Shown here: positions 31,393 to 43,375 of the stretch, in pieces
How positions within the stretch are numbered: the stretch's first letter is position 1
Layout: every line of letters starts with the position of its first letter
Assembly: GCA_037953745.1 (NCBI GenBank)
Contig: JBAKBP010007937.1
Coordinates: 1-64,000 of the forward strand
Source: Lithodes maja
Lineage: Eukaryota > Arthropoda > Malacostraca > Decapoda > Lithodidae
Reading direction: 5' to 3'
Length of the DNA stretch: 64,000 nucleotides
Translations under genes and position numbers: made by a program
Notes under the pieces: generated by a model
The model's input: only the letters and a program-made list of their open reading frames with translations
Told to the model about the DNA's origin: nothing
Database searches by the model: none

Positions 31393-32138
31393 ACGTACTA
31401 AGCGATCAGTGCTCTTTAATTAACAGGCGACTTTGACTCTCGTAATTACCTTATTCAGATATTCAAACTCTAGTGATATCTAACGTCGCCCACTGATTTG
31501 TGTTCTACGTATTTCTGCTTCAAGAATATCAAACTTAGTTCAGTACCCCCATGAGGTTACTAGAGATTGCCGTGTTCTACAATACGCGTGTCTAATCCTA
31601 ACTGTGAGCTGCTACTTGGGCACGCGACCAGCCAGCAAGAGGTCAAATCAGTGACATTGAATTATACGAATATATTGAGGTCTTCCAGTAAAAATATAAA
31701 CTTGCTAATTAAACCCGTGATCAGAAGATTATACCTGAACGTTGGAAGTGGGAGACTAGGCTCCATCCAGATCCGCTAATGCTAGCAGTTCCCTTCTATC
31801 ATTTGTTTTGTGCGAATATAACTATCTTTCTATGCTCTTTATTTCTTTACTTAAATAAACGTAAACTTGTGTCGTGTTACCGTGTGTTTATTTTGTGTTC
31901 TCTATTCCTCATACCTTGTATTGTGCATGCAGCCTTCTATACCCAGTCATTCAGAACTCACATTACCCAAGTTAAACCTGTAGAAAAACAGGGCATAACA
32001 TTGGTGGCAGTTAAGACCTTTCGTGCCATTTAGATCTAGGGAGGAAACTAAAAAAATAAATGAATAACCCCTGCTGCTACCAGAGCATTGTTAGAGCTGT
32101 AGAGTACACCCATAAAAGAAGGTCGTATTGCATTGCAT

Positions 32139-32606
32139 GGCCCCACTAGTTTTGAGATCATAAGACGTTCGGCCCATTACTTTGGCGATTTGAACACCTT
32201 TCGACCCATTTCGTTGTCCATTTTAAGATCTTTCGTGCCATTAAGGTGTCGTTTTTTTTCAGGCGAGCGATAGCATATATTCATTATTATTCTAGTTTCC
32301 TCCCTAGACCTCCATCAAATTAAATAAAACATCCATTATATCCCCCTTCGAGATTGATTTGTACATTTTTCGGTAGAAAAATGTCCCGGCCGAAAACCGG
32401 TTCTTCCAACATTACAGGCTCACTATCGTGCGCCAGGGAAAAATTCGACACATAAATAGCACGAAAGGTCTAAATATTGACAAAGAAATGGGGCGAAAGG
32501 TCTTAAAATCGACTAACTAATGGGGCAAACATCTTAACATCTGAAAATTAATGGGGTTAAACATGAGGGAAAAAGTGATCCAGAAAACCGGCTCATCCCC
32601 CCTTAA
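32139..32606. mobile_element. TTAA miniature element, family B, copy 2
   Basis: The right end CCCCCCTTAA (TTAA 32603-32606) is intact. Family blocks: CCCCACTAGTTTTGAGATCA, GGCGAGCGATAGC, CCTCCCTAGACCTCCATCAA, TCCCGGCCGAAAACCGG, GGTTAAACATGAGGG. The left TTAA is degraded. Confidence 0.75.
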
Positions 32607-32794
32607 GAGCAGGTCGTATTGTATGGCATTTATCTTTATTATAACCAGTAGAAAATAATTATACCCCTCCAATTACCACTGACCCCCACAAGTATCGTCA
32701 TCATAAAGTTAGCAGGACACAACCTGAACAGCATTACCTGGTCATAATAATCAATATTATAGAGCTACGTTGCTGCCACTTAGTATACTTTAAC

Positions 32795-32872
32795 TGTGTT
32801 GGTGGTGTAATGGTTTAGATGCTTATGTTCTGGGTGTGGTGTCCCGAGTTCGAATCCCTTGAGGACCATATG
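32795..32872 (+). repeat. tRNA-derived SINE head, + strand
   Basis: TGGTGTAATGGTTTAGA (A box) and GAGTTCGAATCCC (B box, 32846-32858) with tRNA-like spacing. It continues into non-tRNA sequence. A close relative lies on the other strand at 48670-48745. Confidence 0.6.
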
Positions 32873-33056
32873 CTTTCATTAGTTTATTCAAGAATATTGG
32901 GGTTTGTAATTGATGATTAATGTTAAGAACGGGGTGTTACTTATACTCAAGGTCATTAATGCTGTCTGTGAAGTGTCTAAACTGGTTTGATTATAAAGAT
33001 CAACCTTGATGAAAATAATCTTAGACAAGTTAACAGAATTACAAGAACAAGTTAAC

Positions 33057-33164
33057 AATATAAACTCCTTATGAGGAGGAGCCCATTATTGACAACGTTT
33101 CGCATATGAAACTATATGCGAAACGTTGTCAATAAAGTGCTCCTCCTCATATGGTGTTTATATT
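33057..33164. repeat. ~50-bp-arm palindrome containing GCGAAACGTTGTCAATAAA
   Basis: Arms 33057-33107 and 33114-33164, with a 6-nt loop. Each arm carries GAGGAGGAGC and ATTGACAACGTTTCGCATAT or its complement. The CGAAACGTTGTCAATAAA motif resembles sequences near hammerhead-ribozyme repeats of Penelope-like elements. That link is tentative. Confidence 0.75.
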
Positions 33165-33351
33165 CAAGATTAACATTATCAAATTGTCACTATATATTTA
33201 CATGTCGAAACATTGTTTAATCAGTTCGAGGGCTCAATAATTATATGGATTTGTGACTACGACTGTAGGCTGTTTGTTACACGACTATTCTTGTACCACT
33301 TCATGAATATAAATACCAACACACATACATTCTAATCCCTCGTAATTTCAT

Positions 33352-36300
33352 ACAAAGGAGTACAAAGGAGTACAAAAGAAATCAAGCAACAACAGTCTAG
33401 TGAGCCTTCTAGGCTGCTTGTCCTCCAAAACACTGAGGATCAAGTGTCCAAACAGTGGTTTAGAGTGGGTAAGGGAACATTGGAAAGGGAACTACTGCCC
33501 TGCAACTAATGTCCGTGGCAGGATTAGGAAGTTAGTAGGGGACAGATGGGTTAGAAACTGAGGGGAGGATAAAATAAAGTTATTCATTTACAAACGCAGT
33601 CAGTCGCGGGTTTGATGCGAGATATTTGTCTATGCGAAGTTTAAATGAATCAATGGTGCTGCAGTCTATAACATCTCGGGGAAGCCCATTCCATAAGTTG
33701 ACAACTCGATTGAAGAAGAAATGTTTAGCTTCGTGTGAGTTAAAAGATTAACCAATAATTTTGCACCCGTTTCCCCGCGTGTAAATAGATTGGTCGATAG
33801 TGAAGTACTAACTACAGTTTATATTTTCAATGCCTTTGATGAATTTGAACACTTGAATTATATCGCGTCTTAATCTGCGCTGGGTTAAAGGAAATATATT
33901 TAATTCTCTAAGACGCACCTCGTATGGTTTGTTCTTTAGGCTAGGTATAATTTTGGTAACTCTACGTTGAACTCCTTCTAGCTTGTCTATATCTTTTTGG
34001 TAATACGGGCACCAGGATTGAACGCAGTATTCCAGAAGAGGGCGGACTAAGGAATTGTAAAGGGTTAGGATAACGTCTTTGGATTTATGCTCAAATGACC
34101 TGCCTATAAAGCCAATTATTTTGTTTGCCTTCTTAACAATTTCTGAACATTGTTGACTCGGTTTTAGGTTACTCGATATTGTTACTCCCAGATCGGTTTC
34201 TCTGTTTACATTCTTAAGCTGAGTGCCATTCATCAAATAGTTTGCTTTCTCATTTTGGTATCCGATATGTAGTACTTTACATTTATCCGCATTGAAACTC
34301 ATTTGCCAAATTGGGGCCCAACATGACAACTTATCTACATTGTGTTGCATATCGTCAACTTGTTCTTTTGAGAGTACGCTATTTGCAGTTTTTGTATCGT
34401 CAGCAAATTTTGAGATTGTACAGGTGAGACCCTCCTCTATGTCGATGATGTAAATTAGAAAGATAATTGGTCCTAGTACCGACCCCTAGGGTACCCCGCT
34501 ACTTACATTGGTCAATTTAGATGCCTTACCGTTTATGACTACTCTTTGCTTTCTGTCGCTGCGCCAATTTTCTATCCATTTCAACACACCATCTTGTATT
34601 CCATGCGTTTTTAGTTTTTGCAGTAAACGTTTGTGGGGAACTTTGTCAAAGGCCTTTTGAAAATCAAGGTATATAATATCTACAGCTTTACTCTCGTCGT
34701 AGAGGTTGAGGATATCGTGGAAGAAGTCTAAGAGGTTTGTTAAACAGGAACGTTTTTTACGAAAGCCGTGTTGAGTATCTTTAAGTATGTTATTTTCCTC
34801 TAAGTGATGTACGAGTCTGTCTCTTATGAGTGTTTCTAGCATTTTACATACAACTGAGGTTAAGCTAATTGGACGATAGTTACTGGGTAGGGATTTGCTG
34901 CCTTTTTTTAATATCGGTGTTACGTTGGCTAGCTTCCACTGATCAGGCATAGTTCCAGACTGCAAGGATTTATTGAATAGCAATGTCAGTGGTTTAGAGA
35001 GCTCATGCTTAGCTTCCTTTAGGACTCTAGGTGAGATTGTATCAGGTCCAGGCGTTTTATTTACCTTGAGTTTATCTAAACAATTCAATACTTCTCTCTC
35101 TGTAACGGTGATATTGCTTAGAACATCTGAATTATCAATCTGAATCGGCGATGGTGTAGGGATATCACTGAGGTCTTCCGTTGTAAAAACTGATGCAAAG
35201 AAGGTATTGAGGGCATTACTCATTTGTACTTCGTCTTTGGTGTATTCTCCATTTTCATCGACTAACGGTCCAACAGTTGAAGTAACTACTTTTTTCTTTC
35301 TGATATAACTATAGAATTCTTTCGGGTTTGTTTTACTTTGATTCGCAACATGTAACTCCAGGGTCTTTTTACTTTGCTTAATTAACTTTTTGGCTTTGCG
35401 TCGTAGCTCTACAAATTTCACCCGTTCTTCGTCATTTTGTAAGGATTTTAATCTATCATTAGCAAACTTTTTAGCAGGCAGACAGTTTGAAATATCTTTA
35501 TTCCACCATTTGGGCTTATTATTATGGCCTGTACGCCGTATTTTCGATGGTATGCAGTCCTGCACTGCTTTTAGGTAAGTGGTTTCGAATAATTCCCAAG
35601 ATGTATTTATGTCGTTATTGTTAAATAAAATGCTCCAGTCAGTTTCTTTAAACATAGCTCTAAGTTTATGAAAGTTTGCTTTCTTGAAATTAGGGACTTT
35701 TTCGATGCTGCTATTTGGTTCGTTACTAGTAAACTTTAAAGTGAAAGTTATTGTACGATGGTTGCTGTTACTGAATTCATCACCAACATTCAAATTCTCT
35801 ATTAATTCTTCTTTTGTTGCAAGTACAAGGTCAAGAACGTTATTACCACTGGTCGGCGATCGAACAAATTGATAGAGTGAACACTCTTGCAAGTTCGCAT
35901 ACAAGTCATGTCCGGAGTGTGAAGTAAGAGTATCGCCCCACTTGGTCACAGGTAAATTAAAGTCGCCAAAAAATACGGTATCTTGTGAGTTACTTACATC
36001 TGCAATTTGTTCATAAATTTCTCGGTCAGTTTGCACTGATTGAGCTGGAGGTCTGTATATTAATGCAAGTATTATTTTTGTACCTTTATTATTCTTTATT
36101 AGCACAAAAGATGTGTCGACGTTCACAATTTGAGGTTTTGACAAGAGGGTCGGGTTAAGATTTTCTTTGATATAAAATAAAATGCCACCTCCATTTTTAT
36201 TTATTCGGCTGTTCTCAAACATTACATAACCGGGAAGTGAATACTCTGCTAAAAAGTCCCTATCTTCTGTATTGAGCCAAGATTCTGTTATGCTAATCAC

Positions 36301-36648
36301 ATCATAATTTTCTGTAAACACTAGTTCCTCTAAATCTGAAAATTTATTGCGTATGCTACGAGCGTTTGCATAGAAAACCTTTAAAGTTGCGGTTTTAGAA
36401 CTCACAGAACGTTCTTTAATCAAATTTTTGGTTCTGGTCGGATCTACATTTACATTCATGGCTGTCCTCGGTCCTCGGTCGTTATCCCTGGCGGTTTTGA
36501 ATTTGGGTCGTGTTGGTGGAGCTTTATCCAAATTCGCGGTTCTTGACGGATTAGCATTCAATTCCTTTGCAGGTTGCCGTCCTCGCTGTCTTCGGTCCTC
36601 CTTCCTGGTTGTCCTGTGCTGAGTCGATTTCTTCTCCGAAAATCCTTC
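33352..36648 (-). mobile_element. CR1/L2-like LINE, copy 2, 5'-truncated
   Basis: Same family as 6201-10814. It has the same (TACAAAGGAG)n 3' end, the same 3' UTR (GGCAGGA...AGTTAGTAGGGGACA) and matching ORF2. It stops at about 36648, within the ORF1/ORF2 junction region (CGAAAATCCTTCACC), after which family B miniature-element sequence begins. It is therefore a typical 5'-truncated insertion. Confidence 0.9.
33600..36640 (-). pseudogene. LINE copy 2 ORF2: endonuclease plus RT, several stops
   Basis: The frame 34486-36640 covers the endonuclease (FYANARSIRNKF, FGDFNLP, NHRTITF) and most of the RT (YLDFQKAFDKVPH, SGVP). It keeps the sense codon lost in copy 1 (NSRINKNGGG). A TAG at 34483-34485 falls inside the SGVPQGSVLGP block. 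FADD follows and the frame continues through 33808-34350, then further stops lie before the TAFVNE terminus (about 33595). The apparent 36-residue N-terminal extension to 36744 is flanking repeat sequence and not LINE. The copy cannot encode a working RT. Confidence 0.9.
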
Positions 36649-37687
36649 ACCAATATTAGAGGAGATGAGTCGTTTTTCTTGACCACTTTCTCCCTCGTGT
36701 TTATCCCCAATAGTTTTTGAGATTTTAAAGACGTTCCTGCACATTAGATTGGCGATTTCAACACCTTTCGCCCCATTTCGTTGCCAATTTTAAGACCTTA
36801 CGTGCCCTTTATCTGTCAATTTTGTCCTGGCGAGTGATAGCGAGCCTGTAATTTTAAGAGGAATTGGCCTTCGGCATGGATATTTTTCTACCGAAAAATG
36901 TACACATTTATCTTGAAACAGGGTCTAGAGGGTGTTTTTTAAGCTTGATGGAGTCTATCAAAGAAACTACTGTATATATGACTATAAATGCCTACACATA
37001 CATTCTAATCTCTCATAATCGCATACCAATATTAAAGTTAATTATTTGAATGTCAGTATGATTTGAAATTGATAAGCTGAGCAGAGGCAAACTAATTTGG
37101 GTCGTGTTGGTGGAGCTTTATCCAAATTCGCGGTTCTTGACGGATTAGCATTCAATTCCTTTGCAGGTTGCCGTCCTCGCTGTCTTCGGTCCTCCTTCCT
37201 GGTTGTCCTGTGCTGAGTCGATTTCTTCTCCGAAAATCCTTCACCAATATTAGAGGAGATGAGTCGTTTTTCTTGACCACTTTCTCCCTCGTGTTTATCC
37301 CCAATAGTTTTTGAGATTTTAAAGACGTTCCTGCACATTAGATTGGCGATTTCAACACCTTTCGCCCCATTTCGTTGCCAATTTTAAGACCTTACGTGCC
37401 CTTTATCTGTCAATTTTGTCCTGGCGAGTGATAGCGAGCCTGTAATTTTAAGAGGAATTGGCCTTCGGCCTGGATATTTTTCTACCGAAAAATGTACACA
37501 TTTATCTTGAAACAGGGTCTAGAGGGTGTTTTTTAAGCTTGATGGAGTCTATCGAAGAAACTACTGTATATATGACTATAAATGCCTACACATACACTCT
37601 AATCTCTCATAATCGCATACCAATATTAAAGTTAATTATTTGAATGTCAGTATGATTTGAAATTGATAAGCTGAGCAGAGGCAAACT
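36500..37687. repeat. 594-bp tandem duplication
   Basis: 36500-37093 and 37094-37687 are head-to-tail copies with only a few differences (GGCATGGAT against GGCCTGGAT, TATCAAAG against TATCGAAG). The unit spans the truncated 5' end of LINE copy 2, a family B miniature element (about 36700-36990 and 37295-37585) and some flank. The duplication therefore postdates the LINE insertion. Confidence 0.9.
36700..37585. mobile_element. Family B miniature element, duplicated pair
   Basis: Each unit of the tandem duplication carries TTTATCCCCAATAGTTTTTG, ACACCTTTCGCCCCATTTCG, TGGCGAGTGATAGCGAGCC, GGCCTTCGGCC (GGCCTTCGGCA in unit 1) and AAGCTTGATGGAGTCTA. TTAA ends are not preserved. Confidence 0.75.
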
Positions 37688-37689
37688 AA

Positions 37690-38460
37690 TAGAACACCAT
37701 AATAATATTATTAGTATTGCTATAAGAATAAAGAAAATAACAATCTGCAAACTAGTTGTTACTTCCCGTTTTCTGCCAGCCACTTGAAAGCACCGGCAGA
37801 GCTGTCTAGTAGCTTCCCAAGTTTCCTGTGACTCGTGTAATGGGCATTTTCATGCAATGTACCTTACTAAGCACTATAAAATTGTATACTAATCGTTTTA
37901 CTTAATAACAATAGGGACAACCAGTTCACATTGTTGTGCAGCCCGTTTTCTAATATTAACTCGCAATCTAAGCATGTCACACACTCAGAAGAATATACAG
38001 TAATAGTAAAGCCAAGACCTAGTAGGCTACTTTTATTAGTATAATATTTAAGCAAAATTTTACAAATAAGTAGTTTTAACCCGGGAACGGTGAGAACACT
38101 CTTAAAAGATTTTGGTGGGCAAAGGCCAGAACACTTTTAATCCAAGGGAACCCAGCACCACAGCGTATGCCTCGGCAATGTATGTAATACTAAACCCCAG
38201 CGCCACATACGTTGCATCCTCTACTTCAAAAATATTTACTCTTGTCCTATGGTAGCTAGAGGCTTGAGGATGGTATGGGAAACTACCTTATGATGTTGCC
38301 GAACAGTGGTGGTATGCGGTAACCCCCTAGCCCATCCGTGCGGATGAGTACGGGCGGATGAGGAAAGCCATTTTACCCACTTATCCCACCGCAACTTTTG
38401 TGCTTATTTATTCTTATCCTTTGGTAGCTAGAGGGTTCAAATTCATATGGGATATACATT
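37690..38460. other. Unassigned sequence with a local duplication
   Basis: TTAACCCGGGAACGG at 38076 looks like the end of a TTAA element (compare 41995 and 59205). Within 38240-38480 a ~75-bp block (TCCTATGGTAGCTAGAGG...TATGATGTTGCCGAACAGTG) is repeated in diverged form (TCCTTTGGTAGCTAGAGG...TATGATGTTGCCCAACAGTG). No gene recognised. Confidence 0.5.
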
Positions 38461-38766
38461 ATGATGTTGCCCAACAGTGACAATACTTATCAATTGGCAA
38501 TATCCAAGTCCCGCTGCGGTGGGGGGTGGGGAGAGAGAGCGCGGGAGTGGAAGGACTGGGCGGCCTCCCACCTCCCTCCCGGCCCAGTTGCCTTGTTTAC
38601 CTCGTCGCCTCGCTATGTTTATCGCTCCCCTAACGCTTCCCATACCATAGTTGACTCCCCACCAAGTGGGGAAGAGGAGGAGGAGGATGACCAAGACCCC
38701 ACGGCATTCCTCCAAATTCCGCCAGGTCATGGTAGGGGTAAGAAGAGACGAGATAATGTGTCATGA
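38461..38766 (+). other. Open frame with an acidic patch, unrecognised
   Basis: 101 residues, with SGEEEEEDDQDP near residues 68-79 and a basic end GRGKKRRDNVS. I do not recognise a family. It lies immediately 5' of LINE sequence and most probably is chance coding or a transposon scrap. Confidence 0.15.
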
Positions 38767-38775
38767 TGCTACGTA

Positions 38776-39235
38776 CACAGCAAGTTTAGGCTTTTGTGTA
38801 AACTGGTTATGGTCTTCGAAAGGGGTGAAGTCACAGAGTGTGAGGTGAAGTTGAACGGTCAGGCTATGGAGATCGTCAGATATTTTTAAGTATCTGGGTA
38901 GTGTGTTGAGTAAAGATGGGACCGTGGATGAAGAAGTGCGGGAGAGGGTGCAACAGGGGAAGAGGGTTGTAGGAACGTTGAAAGCAGTAACAAGAAATAG
39001 AGTGGTCAGTATGGAAGTGAAGAAGTCCTTGCATCACAATGTGGGTATCCCGACACTAACTTACGGAAGCGAAGCATAGACGTTCGTGGAGAGACTCAGA
39101 CCAAGAGTGAGAGTGGTGGAAATGAGTTACTTGAGAAGTGCGTGCGGAATTACATGGAGGGATAGACAGACGAATGAGGAAGTAAGAAGGAGGTGTGGTG
39201 TGGAGGTAGATGTGCTGGAAAGTGTGAAAAGGAAC
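38776..39235 (+). pseudogene. LINE reverse transcriptase C-terminal region, left part (split by solo LTR)
   Basis: Reads KFRLLCKLVMVFERGEVT, then FKYLGSVLSKDGTVDEEV, GIPTLTYGSEA, VEMSYLRSACGITWRDR and DVLESVKRN. The YLGS and TYGSEA segments are the thumb/C-terminal part of a non-LTR RT of the common endonuclease-RT type. A frameshift (near 38885) and a stop (after GSEA) break it. It continues in phase at 41035 on the far side of the solo LTR. The clade is not assigned. The endonuclease fragment at 63430-64000 is of similar style. Confidence 0.8.
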
Positions 39236-41030
39236 TGTGACATTAACCACTCCGTTAGAACCGCATGGCTTGTCCTACAGTGACTCACTAGGATCACCAG
39301 GGCAGTGGATGGGGCTACAGTTTATGTATTAGAGTGTGCTTTATTTCATATGAAAGCTCGTGTCATGGGCAGTCCAGAAAGGCTCTTTGTTTTCGCCCAT
39401 GTCAAGGCTTTATATATTTAATTGTAAAGTATATGTTTTATCATTAACTAGTAATGATGGGATCTGGGAGAGAGAGAGAGAGTAGAACAGAGTGAGAGGG
39501 GGCGCGCAGTGTTTTTTGTCCCGCTCGATGATGTCACGGCTGGCTGCCTCGCGGGGGTTGGTGGAGGGAGGTCCTTACCATGCTGCAAGCTTTGTTAGTG
39601 GTTAGATGACTTGTAACCGCCTTTTTCCCACGCGGCTCGAGCTAGTGCGAGTATATATACAGTCCCTCGCCACTCTCTCCCTCAGATCTGGTTTCTAGAA
39701 CACACCCATCTTTTTTCCCTTGCTATCTGTCCCCGCTCCGTACCTGAGAATCTTTTCCTCTGCCTATCTCTCTCATTTTCCATATCTTTCACCACCTTTT
39801 ATTAATATTATACCCCCTCTGGTTAACTCTGCAAAATCAGCTTCATGCTGGCCAGTTGTATTGTGTGTTGAGGTCTGATATAGCCTATGTATGTTAGTTG
39901 TTAAGATAAGTGGATCACGAAGCATTGGTTGGCATTTATATTGTTTAGTACTGCTTCCTTTAGTTATTAGTGTTCTGCTGGATTAGATAATGCTAGACTA
40001 GGAGTCTGATATTATAGGTATTGTTTCCTATGAGTGCTGGCTTCAGTTAAAAGCGGCACGACATACCTGAGAACTGGAGTTGATTGAGTAAATTCTAGTC
40101 TGTGTGCCATTGAGAGTAGAGCATGCACGAATGAGGGTTTTTTGCCTATACCATTCTGCACTGTTCTAGTCTCGATTGTTTGTCTTTGAGGTACGCCAGG
40201 AGAACGCTTAATACTTCGGTATTAAGGTTTCTCAAGAGAGCTACCCTTCACTATAACGTAATATTTGACGCACAGACTTGAGATTTGCACTAGGCTATGA
40301 AGCATGCCATGCGCACCAGTATCTCGTATCATTGACTCTAGCTAGACTTTGTCAGTCACAGTAGACATTAAGTATATTAACATAATTACTCTTTTTATGC
40401 ACACCCATTTATGATTACACAAGCATTTCGCAGCCTAGTTTGATGTATTGAGACACAAACGACTTAGGCTCTTTTTGTTGATAGGAATACTGCATTGTCG
40501 TGGCGATTATTATTAGTGTTGTAGTGTTTAGGATATTCTTGGCTCCGACGGCATTATATATTCTGCCTTTTTGTGTGCATAGCCTGCACGAGCATTGTTC
40601 CACTGCCTGCCTTTTTGGGTTCCATTTCCGATACGAGCATCTTTATAGCATCTAACATTTAAAGAAGATTCCTTGTTAGTGTTGAAGGACTTTAGTGCAC
40701 TTTCTTTCATGCAGGAGTGCCTGACAATTATTGATTAAAGTAACGTAAGCTGTAACTTCTCTACCACCTTACTTTGCATACCATAACCAAGCACCTTCGG
40801 TTATAGGTAGTAATAGGTTGTTTTCACATAACATTAAGCCTAGAGTAGACGCACATTTATTGAGAGTTTGATAGCCTATTATTGCATATAGAACTCTGTA
40901 GAGTATTTGTGTTCTTTGTTCACTGGGGATATACATCAGAGGTTGGAGCTAGCGCTTTCCGTTGTAACATTTATGCCATTACTAGTCCAATGAATAAGAG
41001 CCCTGATATATTTGAACCTCAGTCGTAACA
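39236..41030 (+). mobile_element. Solo LTR of the element A family
   Basis: 1795 bp, TGTGACATTAACC...CAGTCGTAACA, flanked by the 4-bp duplication GAAC (39232-39235 and 41031-41034). There is no internal region, so it formed by LTR-LTR recombination. It is the intact reference for this LTR: it has the TATA (about 39653) and the uninterrupted TTAA (40659-40662). Confidence 0.95.
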
Positions 41031-41034
41031 GAAC

Positions 41035-41279
41035 AACTTGAGATGGTTCGGCCATATGGAACGTATAGGAAGCGAGAGAATGACTAGGAGGGTGTACGAG
41101 AGCGAGGTGGAAGGACAGAGAGGGAGAGGTTCACCGAAGGAGAGGTGGAAGGATGGAGTGAGGAAGTATATGAATGAAGGCGGTGCTGGTTGGGAGGAGG
41201 GGCGTCGACTGACTCGGGACAGAGGTGCATGGGGGCGGTTCGTTCGTGGCCACCCCTTCGGGGATGATGGCGTCAGGTA
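41035..41279 (+). pseudogene. LINE RT C-terminus, right part
   Basis: Follows the solo LTR and continues the reading from 39235 in phase. LRWFGHMERIGSERMTRRVY and GRGSPKERWKDGVRKY are the conserved tail of endonuclease-RT LINE proteins. The frame closes at a stop and is followed by an (ATAG)n-type tail (41280-41299), the LINE 3' end. Confidence 0.85.
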
Positions 41280-41299
41280 ATAGATAGATTGATAGATAG

Positions 41300-41994
41300 T
41301 AAACTGGTCCTCCCCCACTCCCCCTGCCTTCACCACCACCTCCCCTGTCTCCCCACTAAGAATACGTCAAAACCCATATTTCTAAGTCAAAGGTGCCTAA
41401 AACAATGTGTAACACTCATATTCTAACTATAAAATATACGGTAAAGTATAAAATCAATAAACAGAGTACGTGAGAGAGGCATAATAAAAGTGAGAGTGAG
41501 TGAAGGAGAAGTCGGGTGTCATTCATCTGGCAGTGTGTACGTGCGTGATCCCATGAGCAAGGTGGCCGCCAGCCTGCCAGTGGTCATGGTAACAAAGGAC
41601 GCGCGCGAGTCTTGGTGCCAATATCTCCAAGCCGATCCTAGTGTGTGTTGTTGGGTGTGTCTATGCGTGGGAAAGACAGAGAGTGAGAGAGAGAGACAAC
41701 CCACACACCCTCAGTGTCTCCCCAGGCACCGAGAGGGGAAGATATACGTCGCGGCTGCCTCACATTTTTCACATTTCATGAATGACCGGTCGGAATGTAT
41801 TCGCGATTTTGACCATCCAAACACTGTTCCTACTTGTTTTATTGTTGTTACATGTTACTATCTTCATATTAAACGTAAAATAGGCGCATATGAATAAGTA
41901 ATAACGATATTTATCGTAAAATGACGATTTTAGGTGGGAATGGGGCTTAATATCGTCGCCTGGTGGTAGGGTGTCCATTACACACAGCTCGCCT
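41300..41994. other. Unassigned sequence with a diverged family R fragment
   Basis: 41800-41970 (TTGACCATCCAAACACTGTT, TTTTATTGTTGTTACATG, AAATAGGCGCATATGAATAA) matches the right half of family R at 42405-42540 in diverged form. The rest is unrecognised. The open frame at 41490-41897 runs across this junction and has no motif. Confidence 0.5.
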
Positions 41995-42570
41995 TTAACC
42001 CAGGAACTGCGGGAAGACTCTTAAGAGTTCCCCCGGCGGACTGCGGGAAGACTCTTAAGAGTCAGAGAAAAAAAAATCAACTTTAAACATCGATTTTTTT
42101 TTTTTTTTTTTTTTTTGCCCCTGGGCCATGCAAAATATCACTCCTCTACCTCCCCTCCTTCCCCACTTTCCTCCCCTCCTTCAGTTATCATCTATTTTCC
42201 CTGTTATTCCCTTATTCTGAGGTATATTTTCGTGCTAACATTAGCGAGTTGCAAGCAGGGCATTGTCATCTCTGTTAGCAAGCGAGTGCAAGAGAGAGAG
42301 AGAGAGTATCGATCGACTGTGTCTCAGTGGCCTTGGGGGAAATTGGCGGGAAAGCAGGTTGCCTTACCCATACATTATATAACTCGCGGCCTGTATCTCC
42401 AATTTTGACCATCCAAACGCTGTTTTGACTAGTTTTATTGTTGTTTCAGGTTAATACCTTTATAATCAACCCATAATAGGCGCGTATGGATAAGTATTAA
42501 TACTATTTATGGTAAAATGAATATTTTAGTGATGGAAACAGCTCAAATACGTCAGCACAGGCGAACGTTT
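41995..42570 (+). mobile_element. TTAA miniature element, family R, + copy
   Basis: TTAA 41995-41998, then CCCAGGAACTGCGGGAAGAC with an internal repeat of ACTGCGGGAAGACTCTTAAG, a poly-T run, GCCCCTGGGCCATGCAAAAT, GCTAACATTAGCGAGTTGCA, GTATCGATCGACTGTGTC and CAAATACGTCAGCAC. It is the inverted counterpart of 58642-59208. Its right TTAA is lost. Confidence 0.8.
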
Positions 42571-42739
42571 CTAATTACCCCCATGCGCACTTCTTAGATT
42601 AAGGGGAATAAAAGGAAAAATGTGTCCACATCCCATTTTCTAAAATGTACCTAGGTCTGGAGTCACTGGTGGAGCTAGCTCATCTACTGAATACCTTATG
42701 CTTCCAAGACTTGACCACCACCACCTGCCCAACTCTCTG

Positions 42740-42965
42740 GTACGGTTGGCCAAATAAGTTGTGTCTCCGCTGTCATTGCGTTTTGCTCACTGTGTGCTGT
42801 ATTAATGTCTGTCAGATGTTGAATAAGGTGTGTAAAGGTAGGAACATGTTTGTATATCTCACTCGAAACGATGAATTAATGATTAGATAGTGCTGATTCC
42901 AATTATTGATCGAAATATACTTTGACTCGCGACATCACTTATATGGCCGACTGTACACCCATGTT
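42740..42965 (+). repeat. Repeat V, copy 1
   Basis: GTGCTGTATTAATGTCTGTC, AGATGTTGAATAAGG, GGAACATGTTTGTATATCTC and CCAATTATTGATCGAAATAT match 55535-55755. The similar short frames at both places (CCINVCQML, RNMFVY) follow from the repeat. Confidence 0.75.
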
Positions 42966-43375
42966 TTGTTCTCATACGTCAAGATATTTTCTGTTCTTGC
43001 TTTCTTTCTGGCTATTTTTGCTATTATATATTTTAGAGATTTCCTGGTCTTTTCGAATTTGATTTAATGTGTCACCTTTTCTTATCTGGCTGTGTTTTCA
43101 ATGTGCACATGCTTTCTTACAAGTATAATTATATAGTTGATATACTTGCTTCCACTTCGTGTCATATTTTTTTCTTTATCGCTTTGCATTAGCAATTGTT
43201 TTAAGGGAAGCGTCCCCCATATTTTTAAAAATAGTCCGATCATTTTTATACAGGTGATAGATACCACTTGTAGGAACAACATATCCAAAAATGAATAAAA
43301 TCTAACAAATAGTGTTTTCGCTACCTCGGATTTTCACATTTTTTGCAAATTTTAAAACCGCTAAAACTTATTTAC

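Noticed and set aside
32795..32872. Functional tRNA gene (also 31295-31392, 48670-48745, 30805-30865)
   Set aside because: A and B boxes are present, but acceptor and anticodon arms do not pair properly; best read as tRNA-derived SINE heads.
36641..36744. N-terminal extension of the 752-residue LINE frame as a real protein start
   Set aside because: The sequence beyond 36648 is family B repeat, not LINE, and recurs with the tandem duplication.
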